Positions 7,138 through 15,761 of a stretch of 25,313 bases of DNA are shown in pieces. Below the pieces are notes generated by a model, which worked only from the letters and a program-made list of their open reading frames with translations, did no database searches and was not told the DNA's origin. Source of the DNA: Treponema sp. (GTDB lineage: Bacteria > Spirochaetota > Spirochaetia > Treponematales > Breznakiellaceae); contig JAISGE010000120.1 in NCBI GenBank assembly GCA_031263265.1, forward strand, positions 1 to 25,313. Reading direction: 5' to 3'. Every line of letters starts with the position of its first letter. Position 1 is the stretch's first letter. The translations under genes were made by a program, and so were the position numbers.

Positions 7138-9600
7138 ATGTCAGAACAAAGTGTAGTGCCTATCGATCAAATCCTTCCGCCTAAATTGCCTCTGGTGGCG
7201 CTTATGGGCCGTCCTATATTTCCGGGGATATTTACCCCGATCATGATCGGAAACCCCGTGGATGTGAAGGTTATTGATGAAGCGGTGGCTAGAGACGGCC
7301 TCATCGGGCTGGTGATGTTGGCCAATGAAAGTGAAAACCCTACGATTCTTGATCTGTATAAGGTTGGTACGGTGGCTAAAATCGTTAAGAAGATCAACCT
7401 TCCTGACGGCGGGGTGAATATATTCATCTCTACCTTAAAACGGTTCAGGATAAAAAAGGCCCTTAATCCGGTAAATCCTATGGTCGGCGCGGTGGAGTAT
7501 CTTGACGATGAGGAGGATGATACCAGCGAGGTAAAGGCCCTCACCCGGGCCTTGATCAGCGAAATGAAGCAGATATCCGAGAATAATCCCCTGTTTTCCG
7601 AAGAAATGCGCCTCAACATGATTAACATCGATCATCCTGGGAAGATCGCTGACTTCATCGCCAGTATTCTCAACATTGATAAAGCGGAGCAGCAGAAGAT
7701 CCTGGAGGTTCTCAATGTCCGCAAGCGCATGGAGCAGGTTTTGGTCTTTATCAAGAAAGAGCAGGAACTCTTACGGATTCAGAAACGGATTCAGAAGGAA
7801 ATCAACGAAAAGATCGAAAAGTCTCAGCGGGATTATTTCCTCAAAGAGGAACTTAAGGCCATCAAAACCGAATTGGGAATGACCACTGACGCTAAAAGTT
7901 CTGAATACCAGCGTTTCAAGGACAAACTGGATGCCTTCAAGTTTGAGGGGGAGGTCAAGGAGGTAGTAGAGCAAGAACTTGAAAAATTTAACCTCATGGA
8001 TCCCAATTCAGGGGAATTCATCATCACTCGAAACTACCTAGATACGATTGCGAGCCTGCCTTGGAGTGAACCTGCGCCGGAACATTTTGACCTCAAGGTT
8101 GCTCAGAATATACTGGAAAACGACCATTATGGGCTTAAGGATGTGAAGAGCCGTATTGTGGAATATCTGGCGGTTCGAAAACTCAAAAAAGATTCCAAAG
8201 GTTCTATCGTATGCCTTGTGGGGCCTCCGGGAGTGGGTAAAACCTCGGTGGGTAAGTCTGTAGCCCATGCCTTGGGTAAGCAGTTTTTCCGTTTCTCGGT
8301 AGGCGGTATGCGGGACGAGGCGGAGATCAAGGGGCACCGCCGTACCTATATCGGGGCCATGCCGGGGAAGATCCTCCAGGGACTTAAGATCGTCAAAACC
8401 AAAGATCCGGTTTTTATGATCGATGAAATCGACAAAATGGGGGTGAGTTTTCAGGGGGATCCTGCCAGCGCCCTTCTTGAGGTCCTGGATCCAGAGCAAA
8501 ACAACAACTTCCGGGATCATTACCTGGATCTTCCCTTTGACATTTCTTATATCTTTTTTATTGTTACTGCAAATACCCTGGATACCATTCCGTCTCCGCT
8601 CCTGGATCGGATGGAGATCATCCAACTTCCGGGCTATATTGATACGGAAAAGCTCGAGATCGCCAAGCGCTACCTGGTTCCCAAGAGCCTTACGAAAAAC
8701 GGACTCAAAAAAAATCAGGTTAAATACACCCGGGAATCCCTGATGTACATTGCCAATGGGTATGCACGAGAAGCCGGGGTGCGTAATTTTGAAAAAAACC
8801 TCGATAAGATCCACCGTAAGCTGGCAAAACAACTCGTAGAAGCCGAAGAAGAGGCTCAAGCCCAGGACAAGGCTGAAAATGCCGGGGGAGCGCAGCCCAT
8901 AAGCCTAGTTACCACTGAAGGGACTGAGAAGAGGGCAGAGGAAAAACCCGCAGGTGAAAAAGGTATCGCGGAAAAATTTACCATTGATAAAAAACTGATC
9001 GAAAAACATCTGGGAAAACCCTTGTTTCCTGAGGGGCAGGTTAAAAAGGCGGATCGTCCGGGCATGTCTGTGGGTTTGGCCTGGACAAGTATGGGAGGAG
9101 ACACCTTGGTGATCGAAGCTACCTCGGTACCGGGTAAAGAAGGGCTTACCTTAACCGGTAAGATGGGGGACATCATGAAGGAATCCGGCACCATTGCCAT
9201 GACCTTAGCGCGGAAACTGGGAACCGAACGGTACGGCATTGAGGCGGTCTGGTTTGAAAAGAACCATATCCACCTGCACATCCCTGAAGGGGCCACTCCC
9301 AAGGATGGTCCTTCTGCGGGGATAACCATGGCCACGGCTCTTTTATCCATGCTCCGCAACAGAACCATTGTGGATAAGCTGGTGATGACCGGTGAGCTGA
9401 GCCTCACCGGACAAGTGCTTCCCATTGGGGGGCTTAAGGAAAAAACCATCGCTGCCCGGCGTAACAAGGCAAGGCACGTCATTATCCCTAAGCAGAACCT
9501 ACGGGATCTAGACGATATACCGGATATGGTAAAGAAAGGGATGGAATTTCATCCGGTGGAACGGTTTGAAGAAGTTTTGGCCCTGGCTTTACCGGATTAA
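7138..9600 (+). CDS. lon: ATP-dependent Lon protease
   Basis: An 820-residue Lon (LonA type), the cytoplasmic AAA+ protease that removes misfolded and short-lived regulatory proteins. The N-terminal substrate-binding domain covers about 15-205 ('PLVALMGRPIFPGIFTPIMIG'), followed by a long coiled-coil region (about 205-255). The AAA+ module has Walker A GPPGVGKT at 362-369 and Walker B 'VFMIDEIDK' further on. The protease domain has the catalytic Ser726 in 'KDGPSAG' and Lys769 in 'IGGLKEKT', with the same 43-residue spacing as E. coli Lon (S679/K722). Between them is an acidic, Ala/Glu/Lys-rich linker of some 45 residues ('EEEAQAQDKAENAGG' onwards) that is longer than in E. coli. The ribosome-binding site is weak. 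A hairpin follows the stop. Confidence 0.97.
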   Translation: MSEQSVVPIDQILPPKLPLVALMGRPIFPGIFTPIMIGNPVDVKVIDEAVARDGLIGLVMLANESENPTILDLYKVGTVAKIVKKINLPDGGVNIFISTLKRFRIKKALNPVNPMVGAVEYLDDEEDDTSEVKALTRALISEMKQISENNPLFSEEMRLNMINIDHPGKIADFIASILNIDKAEQQKILEVLNVRKRMEQVLVFIKKEQELLRIQKRIQKEINEKIEKSQRDYFLKEELKAIKTELGMTTDAKSSEYQRFKDKLDAFKFEGEVKEVVEQELEKFNLMDPNSGEFIITRNYLDTIASLPWSEPAPEHFDLKVAQNILENDHYGLKDVKSRIVEYLAVRKLKKDSKGSIVCLVGPPGVGKTSVGKSVAHALGKQFFRFSVGGMRDEAEIKGHRRTYIGAMPGKILQGLKIVKTKDPVFMIDEIDKMGVSFQGDPASALLEVLDPEQNNNFRDHYLDLPFDISYIFFIVTANTLDTIPSPLLDRMEIIQLPGYIDTEKLEIAKRYLVPKSLTKNGLKKNQVKYTRESLMYIANGYAREAGVRNFEKNLDKIHRKLAKQLVEAEEEAQAQDKAENAGGAQPISLVTTEGTEKRAEEKPAGEKGIAEKFTIDKKLIEKHLGKPLFPEGQVKKADRPGMSVGLAWTSMGGDTLVIEATSVPGKEGLTLTGKMGDIMKESGTIAMTLARKLGTERYGIEAVWFEKNHIHLHIPEGATPKDGPSAGITMATALLSMLRNRTIVDKLVMTGELSLTGQVLPIGGLKEKTIAARRNKARHVIIPKQNLRDLDDIPDMVKKGMEFHPVERFEEVLALALPD

Positions 9601-9606
9601 AAGAAC

Positions 9607-9649
9607 GACCGCAGGTTCCAGGTATGCAAACAGAACGCTGCGGTCTTTT
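9607..9649. terminator. Terminator between convergent lon and sugar permease genes
   Basis: GACCGCAG (9607-9614) pairs with CTGCGGTC (9638-9645) around a 23-base loop, followed by TTTT on the plus strand. On the minus strand the hairpin is followed by GTTCTTTT. It lies in the 55-base gap between the two converging genes and could serve both. Confidence 0.55.
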
Positions 9650-9655
9650 GTGTCA

Positions 9656-10858
9656 TCAGCCTAACCCAGCTTTCCGCCGAGTATATACATCATAGAACAC
9701 CGCCAAAAGGAGAATCAGGGCCTTTACCACGTACTGCCAGTCAGAACCAATATTCATGAGGGACATACCGTTGTTAATGGCGCTCATCACCAGGCCCCCG
9801 ACTATAACCCCCACCACGGTGCCAATACCCCCGGATGCGGAAACACCGCCGATGTAACAGGCTGCAATAGCATCCAGTTCAAAGAGGTTCCCTGCTTGGG
9901 GAAGGGCTGAGTTCATGTACCCTGTTGAGACCACCCCGGCAAGACCGGAGAGCAAGCCCATGATACAAAAAACGAGAAAGGTAATCAGTTCAGAATTGAT
10001 ACCAGACAGTTTGGCGGATCGGGCATTGCCCCCTACCGCATAGATAAACCTGCCAAGCACGGTGTTTTTCATCATAAAATGAAAGATCAACACCGTAATG
10101 CCCAGCACTACCACCACGGTGGGAAGCCCCCGGTACGTGGCAAAGCGCTGGCTGAGACCAAGAACCAGGAAGCCTATCAGGATCAGTTTACCGATGAAAA
10201 GCACGCCTGGACTTACGTCAAATTTGTTCTGTATGTTTCTCTTGCGGGATATACATTCGGTAACCACGTAAATGGCAAAGACCAGGGCTCCCACCAGCAG
10301 GGCCGTGAAATGTACACTGCCAACCTGTAGGGCTTTACTATCCAACATCCCGGATGCAATCTGCTTATACCCGTCATCTTTAAGCCCAATAGGATTCACA
10401 TGGGTAATGATATAGGTCAGTCCCCGGAATAAAAGCATCCCTGCCAGGGTTACGATGAACGCGGGGATTTTTAGGTAGGCGATCCAAAACCCTTGGAAGG
10501 CTCCGATAGCAAGCCCCACAACCAGGGCCGCCAGCAGGGTTGCCCCCATGCCGATCCCGGTATTGTAGACCATAGCACTGACCGCTCCCACAAACGCGCA
10601 GACCGAACCTACTGAAAGGTCGATCCCACCAATGATGATGACCTGCACCATGCCAACCGCGAGGATGAGCACGTAACTGTATTGAATAAAAATGTTGGTA
10701 AAATTCCGGGAATTCAGGTTCGTACCCCTGGTCAACACCGCAAACACCACCATGATCAGGGCCAACATGAGGAACATGGAATAGTTCCGAATGTTATTTT
10801 TGATTAAATTTGCAATGCTCACCCCCTCTCCGGTCTTTTCAATTGCTTGATCCCTCAT
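9656..10858 (-). CDS. mmsB: Sugar ABC transporter permease (MmsB/GguB type)
   Basis: A 400-residue inner-membrane permease of the monosaccharide CUT2 group (RbsC/XylH/GguB). It has about ten hydrophobic segments, beginning after a cytoplasmic lead of about 25 residues ('SMFLMLALIMVVFAVLT'). The family signature is visible in 'GGIDLSVGSVCAFVGAVSA' and 'IPAFIVTLAGMLLFRGLTYI'. The long insert after the central hydrophobic segments ('THVNPIGLKDDGYKQIASGML') is more like XylH/GguB than RbsC. GGAG at a normal distance supports the ATG at 10858. It is the third gene of the operon, 21 bases after the ATPase gene. The import substrate is probably a monosaccharide such as xylose, glucose, galactose or arabinose. 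Confidence 0.9.
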   Translation of the reverse strand: MRDQAIEKTGEGVSIANLIKNNIRNYSMFLMLALIMVVFAVLTRGTNLNSRNFTNIFIQYSYVLILAVGMVQVIIIGGIDLSVGSVCAFVGAVSAMVYNTGIGMGATLLAALVVGLAIGAFQGFWIAYLKIPAFIVTLAGMLLFRGLTYIITHVNPIGLKDDGYKQIASGMLDSKALQVGSVHFTALLVGALVFAIYVVTECISRKRNIQNKFDVSPGVLFIGKLILIGFLVLGLSQRFATYRGLPTVVVVLGITVLIFHFMMKNTVLGRFIYAVGGNARSAKLSGINSELITFLVFCIMGLLSGLAGVVSTGYMNSALPQAGNLFELDAIAACYIGGVSASGGIGTVVGVIVGGLVMSAINNGMSLMNIGSDWQYVVKALILLLAVFYDVYTRRKAGLG

Positions 10859-10879
10859 ATATGCTCCTCTCTCGGCACC

Positions 10880-12403
10880 CTACCCAACCAGGGCGATTTG
10901 CATGATTTTTTCTTGGGTTGCCTCATCGTGCATGAGCATACCCTTTATCTTTCCTTCGTTCATAATGTAGATCCGGTCCGCCATGCCCAGGGCCTCGGGC
11001 AATTCAGAACTGATCATGATGACGCTTTTTCCCTGATCTACCAGGGCGCTCAGAATACTGTAAATCTCCGACTTGGCACCTATATCAATCCCTCGAGTAG
11101 GTTCATCTACGATGAAGATATCTGGATCCGCCAAAAGGCTGCGGCTTAATACCACCTTCTGCTGATTGCCTCCTGAGAGATTTCGGGTAAGCTGGTTAAT
11201 AGAAGGGGTCTTGATCCGCAGCTCCTTCCGGTATTTTTCCGCTTCTTCTATCTCCTGTTGCGCAGAAACCAGCCCAAAATGGGACAGCTTTTCTAAAGAA
11301 GAAATGGAAATGTTGGTCTTAATATCCTGAATCAAGATGAGGCCAAGATTTTTCCGGTCTTCCGACACATAGCCGAGTCCCTTATCAATCGCCGCCTTTG
11401 CCCTGTTCAAGACAACCCGCTTTCCCTTGATGTACAATTCCCCCTCGCTCCGGGATCCGTAGGATTTACCGTAGATGCTCATCATCAGTTCAGTGCGGCC
11501 CGCGCCCATAGGACCGCAGAACGCGAGGATTTCACCCCTGCGCAGGTAAAAAGAAGCATTATCCACCACTTTAATCGTATGGTACTCAGGATGATACACG
11601 GTCCAGTTCTTTACTTCCAAGATTGTTTCACCGGGATTGGGCTTTCGTACCGGGAAACGGTGGGTGAGGTTCCGGCCTACCATGTCTTTGATGATCATGG
11701 CTTCGGTGAGCTTATCAGCCTTAACATCAAACATCGCAATGGATTTCCCGTCCCTAAGCACGGTTACCGTATCCGCCACTTTGAGTACCTCATTGAGCTT
11801 ATGGGAAATCATCACCGAAGTAATGCCTTGGCGTTTGAACTCAAGCATCAAATCCAGCAGTTTTTCGCTTTCATCATCATTCAAAGAAGAGGTGGGTTCA
11901 TCCAAAATCAACAACTCCACCTGCTTGGAAAGCGCCCGGGCGATTTCCACCAACTGCTGTTTACCGACCCCCAGTTTACTTACGATGGTAGCCGGGTTTT
12001 CCTGAAGACCCACCCGATCCAGGTACTGTTTTGACGCGCGGATATAGTCATTCCAGTTGATGATGCCGAAGCGGGTTTTCATGTGTCCTAGAAAAATATT
12101 TTCGTAAATTGAGAGATAGGGACTCAGGGCTAATTCTTGATGAATGATGGCCAGCCCCTCTTTTTCACTATCCTTGACACTGTGATAATTGGTCTCTTGT
12201 CCCTTATAGAAGACCTTTCCCTCATAGCTGCCTTTGGGGTATACCCCGCTGATAACGCTCATCAGGGTAGATTTTCCTGCACCGTTTTCCCCGCAAAGGG
12301 AATGGATTTCCCCTTTTTTTACTTTTAGATTGACCTTATCTAAGGCCCGCACTCCGGGAAAGTCTTTACTCAGGTTTTCAATTTCAAGAATGTAATCCCC
12401 CAT
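10880..12403 (-). CDS. mmsA: Sugar ABC transporter ATP-binding protein, two nucleotide-binding domains (MmsA/GguA type)
   Basis: A 507-residue tandem ATPase that drives the CUT2 permease from the cytoplasmic face. Domain 1 has Walker A GENGAGKST at 38-46, a degenerate signature ('LGVGKQQLVEIARAL') and Walker B 'LLILDEPTSSL'. Domain 2 (from about residue 265) has the degenerate P-loop 'GPMGAGRTEL' typical of the RbsA family, a full signature 'LSGGNQQKVVLSRSL' and 'IFIVDEPTRGID'. Only one of the two sites is expected to be fully competent, as in the family generally. AAGGGGAG before the ATG supports the start. A hairpin separates it from the upstream binding-protein gene, and the permease gene follows 21 bases on. 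Confidence 0.94.
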   Translation of the reverse strand: MGDYILEIENLSKDFPGVRALDKVNLKVKKGEIHSLCGENGAGKSTLMSVISGVYPKGSYEGKVFYKGQETNYHSVKDSEKEGLAIIHQELALSPYLSIYENIFLGHMKTRFGIINWNDYIRASKQYLDRVGLQENPATIVSKLGVGKQQLVEIARALSKQVELLILDEPTSSLNDDESEKLLDLMLEFKRQGITSVMISHKLNEVLKVADTVTVLRDGKSIAMFDVKADKLTEAMIIKDMVGRNLTHRFPVRKPNPGETILEVKNWTVYHPEYHTIKVVDNASFYLRRGEILAFCGPMGAGRTELMMSIYGKSYGSRSEGELYIKGKRVVLNRAKAAIDKGLGYVSEDRKNLGLILIQDIKTNISISSLEKLSHFGLVSAQQEIEEAEKYRKELRIKTPSINQLTRNLSGGNQQKVVLSRSLLADPDIFIVDEPTRGIDIGAKSEIYSILSALVDQGKSVIMISSELPEALGMADRIYIMNEGKIKGMLMHDEATQEKIMQIALVG

Positions 12404-12425
12404 AATCTCCCCTTGTTCGCGTATT

Positions 12426-12474
12426 AAAAAAGCACGTTTTGAAGGGAACGGTTCCCCCCAATCCGTGCTTTTTT
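12426..12474 (-). terminator. Intercistronic hairpin between binding protein and ATPase genes
   Basis: AAAAAAGCACG (12426-12436) is fully complementary to CGTGCTTTTTT (12464-12474). An inner GGGAAC/GTTCCC stem can extend it. On the minus strand the stem ends in a T run. Partial termination here would give more binding protein than ATPase or permease, a known arrangement in ABC operons. Confidence 0.75.
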
Positions 12475-12481
12475 TGGCTCC

Positions 12482-13618
12482 TTATTTCAGACGAGCCGAT
12501 TCTTCAGCAGTGAAATGCCCTGCATCAAGCGGAACCTGCCAGTTAGACTGGGTAATAATCACCGGTTCCAAGAGGTATGCCTTAACCTGCTTCTTGCCGG
12601 TGTCACCGATGCTGACAAGATCCCCTGAAGCCAGAGTTGCCCCAGGAATAGAAGGGGTTTGGCCTTTGATGATCTGGTCTGCCAATGAAACCGCAGCTTC
12701 CGCCAACTTAGCCGTATCCTTGAATACAGTCATGTACTGCTGCCCATTTTTGATGGATAAGACCGAATCTGCTTCCGCATCCTGACCAGTAACCACCGGC
12801 AGCTTTCCATCGGCATATTTGGCATCTGCAAGACAGGCTTCGATGATGGCCCGGGCCAAGGTATCATTCGGGGCGAGGATCCCGTCCAGGACCACATTCG
12901 CCGCATCGTTATTGAGGAGGTTTTCCATCCTGGTTTTGGCAATAGGGGCCTGCCAGTTTTCGGTAGCAATTCGCTGGAAGTTCGCATTATCCGCGGACGT
13001 CTCAGGATAAGGGCCGATTACTTTGAGGGCACCGCTCTTGATATAGGGGTTGAGCACACTCATGGCCCCATCAAAGAAAAACTTCGCATTGTTGTCCGTG
13101 GGAGAACCGGCAAAAAGGGTGATGTACTTAGGTGCATCCGCGCTTGCCTCTTTGAGGTTAAGCCCTGTTTCAAGCCCCTGGCCCTGGAATTGACCCACCT
13201 TGTAATTGTTAAAGGTGATGTAATAGTCATAGTCCCCAGAGTTCATGATGAGCCGGTCATAAGCAATAACCGTTACGTTATCCTGGGCAGCATCGGCAAT
13301 GGCAGAGTTCACGCCATCATTGATGTTACCGACGATGAGCAATTTGGCACCATTGGTCAAAAAGTTCTGGATCTGTTGGTTCTGCCGGTTCTGATCCGCA
13401 TCGCCGTAGGCAACTTCCGCGCGATACCCCAGCTTTTCCACCGCGGCTTTGAGATTAGCGCCGTCTTTCTGCCAACGCTGCACATGGGTCTCAGGCATGG
13501 CAATACCAATCAGCGCGGCCTGCGTGCTGCTGCTTCCGCCCCCCTGCTGACCGCCTTTGGCGAACCCCAGGGAACCGAGGGCTACAAGAATAATGAGCGT
13601 AATACCCAACTTCTTCAT
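12482..13618 (-). CDS. chvE: Multiple-sugar-binding periplasmic protein (ChvE type)
   Basis: A 378-residue substrate-binding protein of the periplasmic-binding-protein type I fold (Peripla_BP_4). An N-terminal signal peptide covers about residues 1-20 ('LGITLIILVALGSLGFAKG'). There is no lipobox Cys, so it should be soluble in the periplasm, unlike many spirochaetal binding proteins. A Gly/Ser-rich linker follows. The core has the expected landmarks: 'IGIAMPETHVQRWQKDGANL', 'AKLLIVGNINDGVNSAIADAAQDNVTVIAYDRLI' and 'VVTGQDAEADSVLSIKNGQQYMTVFKD'. These match ChvE-type proteins that bind several pyranose sugars. AGGAGG lies at a good distance before the ATG, and a strong promoter is just upstream. 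It is the first gene of the sugar ABC operon. Confidence 0.93.
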   Translation of the reverse strand: MKKLGITLIILVALGSLGFAKGGQQGGGSSSTQAALIGIAMPETHVQRWQKDGANLKAAVEKLGYRAEVAYGDADQNRQNQQIQNFLTNGAKLLIVGNINDGVNSAIADAAQDNVTVIAYDRLIMNSGDYDYYITFNNYKVGQFQGQGLETGLNLKEASADAPKYITLFAGSPTDNNAKFFFDGAMSVLNPYIKSGALKVIGPYPETSADNANFQRIATENWQAPIAKTRMENLLNNDAANVVLDGILAPNDTLARAIIEACLADAKYADGKLPVVTGQDAEADSVLSIKNGQQYMTVFKDTAKLAEAAVSLADQIIKGQTPSIPGATLASGDLVSIGDTGKKQVKAYLLEPVIITQSNWQVPLDAGHFTAEESARLK

Positions 13619-13650
13619 TAATTTCCTCCTAAAAAACGAAATATACTTAT

Positions 13651-13679
13651 AGTATCCTTGAAGAATTTTAGTTTGTCAA
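13651..13679 (-). promoter_or_regulatory. Sigma70 promoter of the sugar ABC operon
   Basis: On the minus strand a consensus TTGACA (13674-13679) and GATACT (13651-13656) are spaced by 17 bases. Transcription would begin near 13644, leaving a leader of about 25 bases that contains the AGGAGG of the binding-protein gene. It separates this operon from the receptor gene that ends at 13724 on the same strand. Confidence 0.65.
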
Positions 13680-13723
13680 TCTTAGAATAGCTTTGGTTTA
13701 CCCTTTGCAGGCGTTTGTCGGGG

Positions 13724-15748
13724 TCAGTATCTCGCGGTGAGGCTCAGGTTGTAGGTCCTTCCTGCTTGGGGAAAATAGGGGCGTATCTCGTAGAGCACGT
13801 CAAACACATTTTCAACACTCATGGAGACGCTCAGGTTTTTGTGCAGTTCGTAGCTTGCTTTCAGGTTGACCAGGAAGTAGCCGTCAATTTCGGTTTCCCC
13901 TTTGGTGTCTGCATACCGTTCTCCCACGTATTGAACGCTGGGGATGATGGCGAGGGCTTTGATGGGGGTAATGGTTCCGTAAGCGCTTGCAGTGTGGGCA
14001 GGGTAGAGGCTCAAGGTTTCTACCCCAAGCGCACTGTCGATGATGTTGTACCGGTTCCATGAAAAGGTAAGTCCCGCGGTGAGGACCGGATGAGGGCTCC
14101 ATTCAAGGCTGGTTTCTATGCCCCACATCGCGGTCTTATCCAGGTTGACACTGTAGGGAACCGTAACCGCGGTGTAGTCTGGTTTGGGGACGCGGATGTC
14201 TACGATTTTTTGGGTGATACTGCTGTAGTAGGCTGCTGCGGTCAGTTTTACGCTCGTAAGGGGCCGGCCTTGGTAACCCAGTTCAAAATGGTCGGCCCAT
14301 TCAGGCCCAAGGTCCGGGTTGGGAGTACTTTCACCGAGCCGGGTGGAGTAACGCTGGAACATGGTAGGGAAATGGTTCTTACGCGCGTAGGTAAAATGCA
14401 GTTCGTGATTGGAGAGCAGGGTGTAGTATATGCCGGCTTCTGCAACCCAGAGTTTCCAGGCCCTGGTTTTTTCTATATAGCCCAGATTGTCCAAGCCCAG
14501 TTCCTTGAAAAATTCGTTGCGTTCTCCCCAAAATTCATTGGGTGAAAAAAGATCAAACCCTAATCCCGCGCTAAGGTGCAGGGAGGACAGGGGGCTTACG
14601 GTGTATGCCGCGGCAAAGGACCATATATCCTCGTTTACGCGGACGCTGAGTTCTTCACCGGTGAGTCCCTGGTGCTGGTCCTGCCGAAAATTTATCCCGG
14701 CTTCGGCCTTGTTCCACTGGTTTATCTCCCAGGCTGCCTCCAGGTGAAAGCCTCCGGTGTAGTCATCGTAGTCAGAATAGGGGTTGTGCATGTCCAGTTC
14801 GTAATTAGCCCATGAGCCGTAGTCTATCAGGCGGTTGTCGAACTTTTGGAAATAACCTGAGGCTTTGAGGGTAAGCGAGTCGGGGGTCCATTCGCCGTTA
14901 AGACTGATGGTTTGGCGTTTGTAATAGGGCCATTCCCATATTTCGTAATCCATGCCATTGACCGCAGGCGCGGAAAAGCCCTTGTTGCTGTCTTGATAGA
15001 TCCAGGTAAGCGAAAGGTCCAGGTTGTCGGCAGGGGTCCAGCCGGCCAGGAGGGTGAACTTTATATCGTTGGACGCGGACCAGAGACGGTCTCCTTTTTG
15101 CTGGGGGTTTTTCTTGGTCGGTTCAAACAGATAGGGGATACGGTAGTGGTCTATGCCCCGGTATTGAAACGTGGCTTTCGTGTAAAAATGTTCTCCCTTG
15201 GTCCCGACACTGGCTATTTCATGGTTATCCGCGAATTTACCCAAGACATCAAACCCAAAACCGCTGGTAAACAAGGCTTCAAAAGGCGCTTTAGGCCGGG
15301 CAGTCCTGATGAGGATCGCACCGCCCATGGTGTTGGGGCCAAGGAGCATCGTGCTGTACCCTTTTTCTATGGTGATGCTTTCTATATCCCCGGTTAACAT
15401 ACGGGCCGCGTCATTGTCTCCCCGGTAGGGGTTTGCCTGGGTAACCCCGTCCACGAAGACCGGCATAGAGGCCGAATCAAAGCCCCGGACGCTGAACCCT
15501 GAGTCGTTGCGCGCACCGCCGCCGGATTGGATGACCCCGGGAACATTGCGGACCGCCTGCCAGAGGTCGAGGGCGTCTTCCCGGTCCATCTCCTCACGGG
15601 TAACCACGTTGGGGGTATCCTGCTGTTCCACCACTTCCGCGGGGGCTAAGAGGATGGGATCACCAGGGGCCTCTTGAGCACTGAGCGGCCAAGAGCCAAG
15701 AGCCAGCAACAACATGATTGTTGGATAAGTCCTTATCCCTTGACTCAT
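13724..15748 (-). CDS. TonB-dependent outer-membrane receptor B (second cassette)
   Basis: The ATG at 15748 is chosen because it follows GGAG at a normal distance and opens a proper signal peptide ('TIMLLLALGSWPLSAQE'); the in-frame ATG at 15796 lies inside the preceding gene. The product is about 674 residues. After a putative TonB-box-like segment ('DPILLAPAEVVE') comes the plug domain (about 35-150) with 'VRNVPGVIQSGGG', 'FSVRGFDSASMPVFVDGV' and 'IEKGYSTMLLGPNTMGGAI'. The rest is a beta-barrel including 'HFPTMFQRYSTRLGESTPNPDLGPE'. It ends in an aromatic residue (YNLSLTARY), as expected for an outer-membrane barrel. These receptors import scarce ligands using TonB energy. It starts 13 bases after its partner lipoprotein and is a clear paralogue of the receptor at 17551-19596. 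The ligand is unknown; no tonB/exbBD is in the window. Confidence 0.9.
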   Translation of the reverse strand: MSQGIRTYPTIMLLLALGSWPLSAQEAPGDPILLAPAEVVEQQDTPNVVTREEMDREDALDLWQAVRNVPGVIQSGGGARNDSGFSVRGFDSASMPVFVDGVTQANPYRGDNDAARMLTGDIESITIEKGYSTMLLGPNTMGGAILIRTARPKAPFEALFTSGFGFDVLGKFADNHEIASVGTKGEHFYTKATFQYRGIDHYRIPYLFEPTKKNPQQKGDRLWSASNDIKFTLLAGWTPADNLDLSLTWIYQDSNKGFSAPAVNGMDYEIWEWPYYKRQTISLNGEWTPDSLTLKASGYFQKFDNRLIDYGSWANYELDMHNPYSDYDDYTGGFHLEAAWEINQWNKAEAGINFRQDQHQGLTGEELSVRVNEDIWSFAAAYTVSPLSSLHLSAGLGFDLFSPNEFWGERNEFFKELGLDNLGYIEKTRAWKLWVAEAGIYYTLLSNHELHFTYARKNHFPTMFQRYSTRLGESTPNPDLGPEWADHFELGYQGRPLTSVKLTAAAYYSSITQKIVDIRVPKPDYTAVTVPYSVNLDKTAMWGIETSLEWSPHPVLTAGLTFSWNRYNIIDSALGVETLSLYPAHTASAYGTITPIKALAIIPSVQYVGERYADTKGETEIDGYFLVNLKASYELHKNLSVSMSVENVFDVLYEIRPYFPQAGRTYNLSLTARY

Positions 15749-15761
15749 AGGCCGCTCCATT

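Noticed and set aside
8038..8859. 273-codon open frame antisense to lon
   Set aside because: It lies entirely within the highly conserved AAA+ coding region of lon and shows no recognisable domain; a shadow of codon bias.
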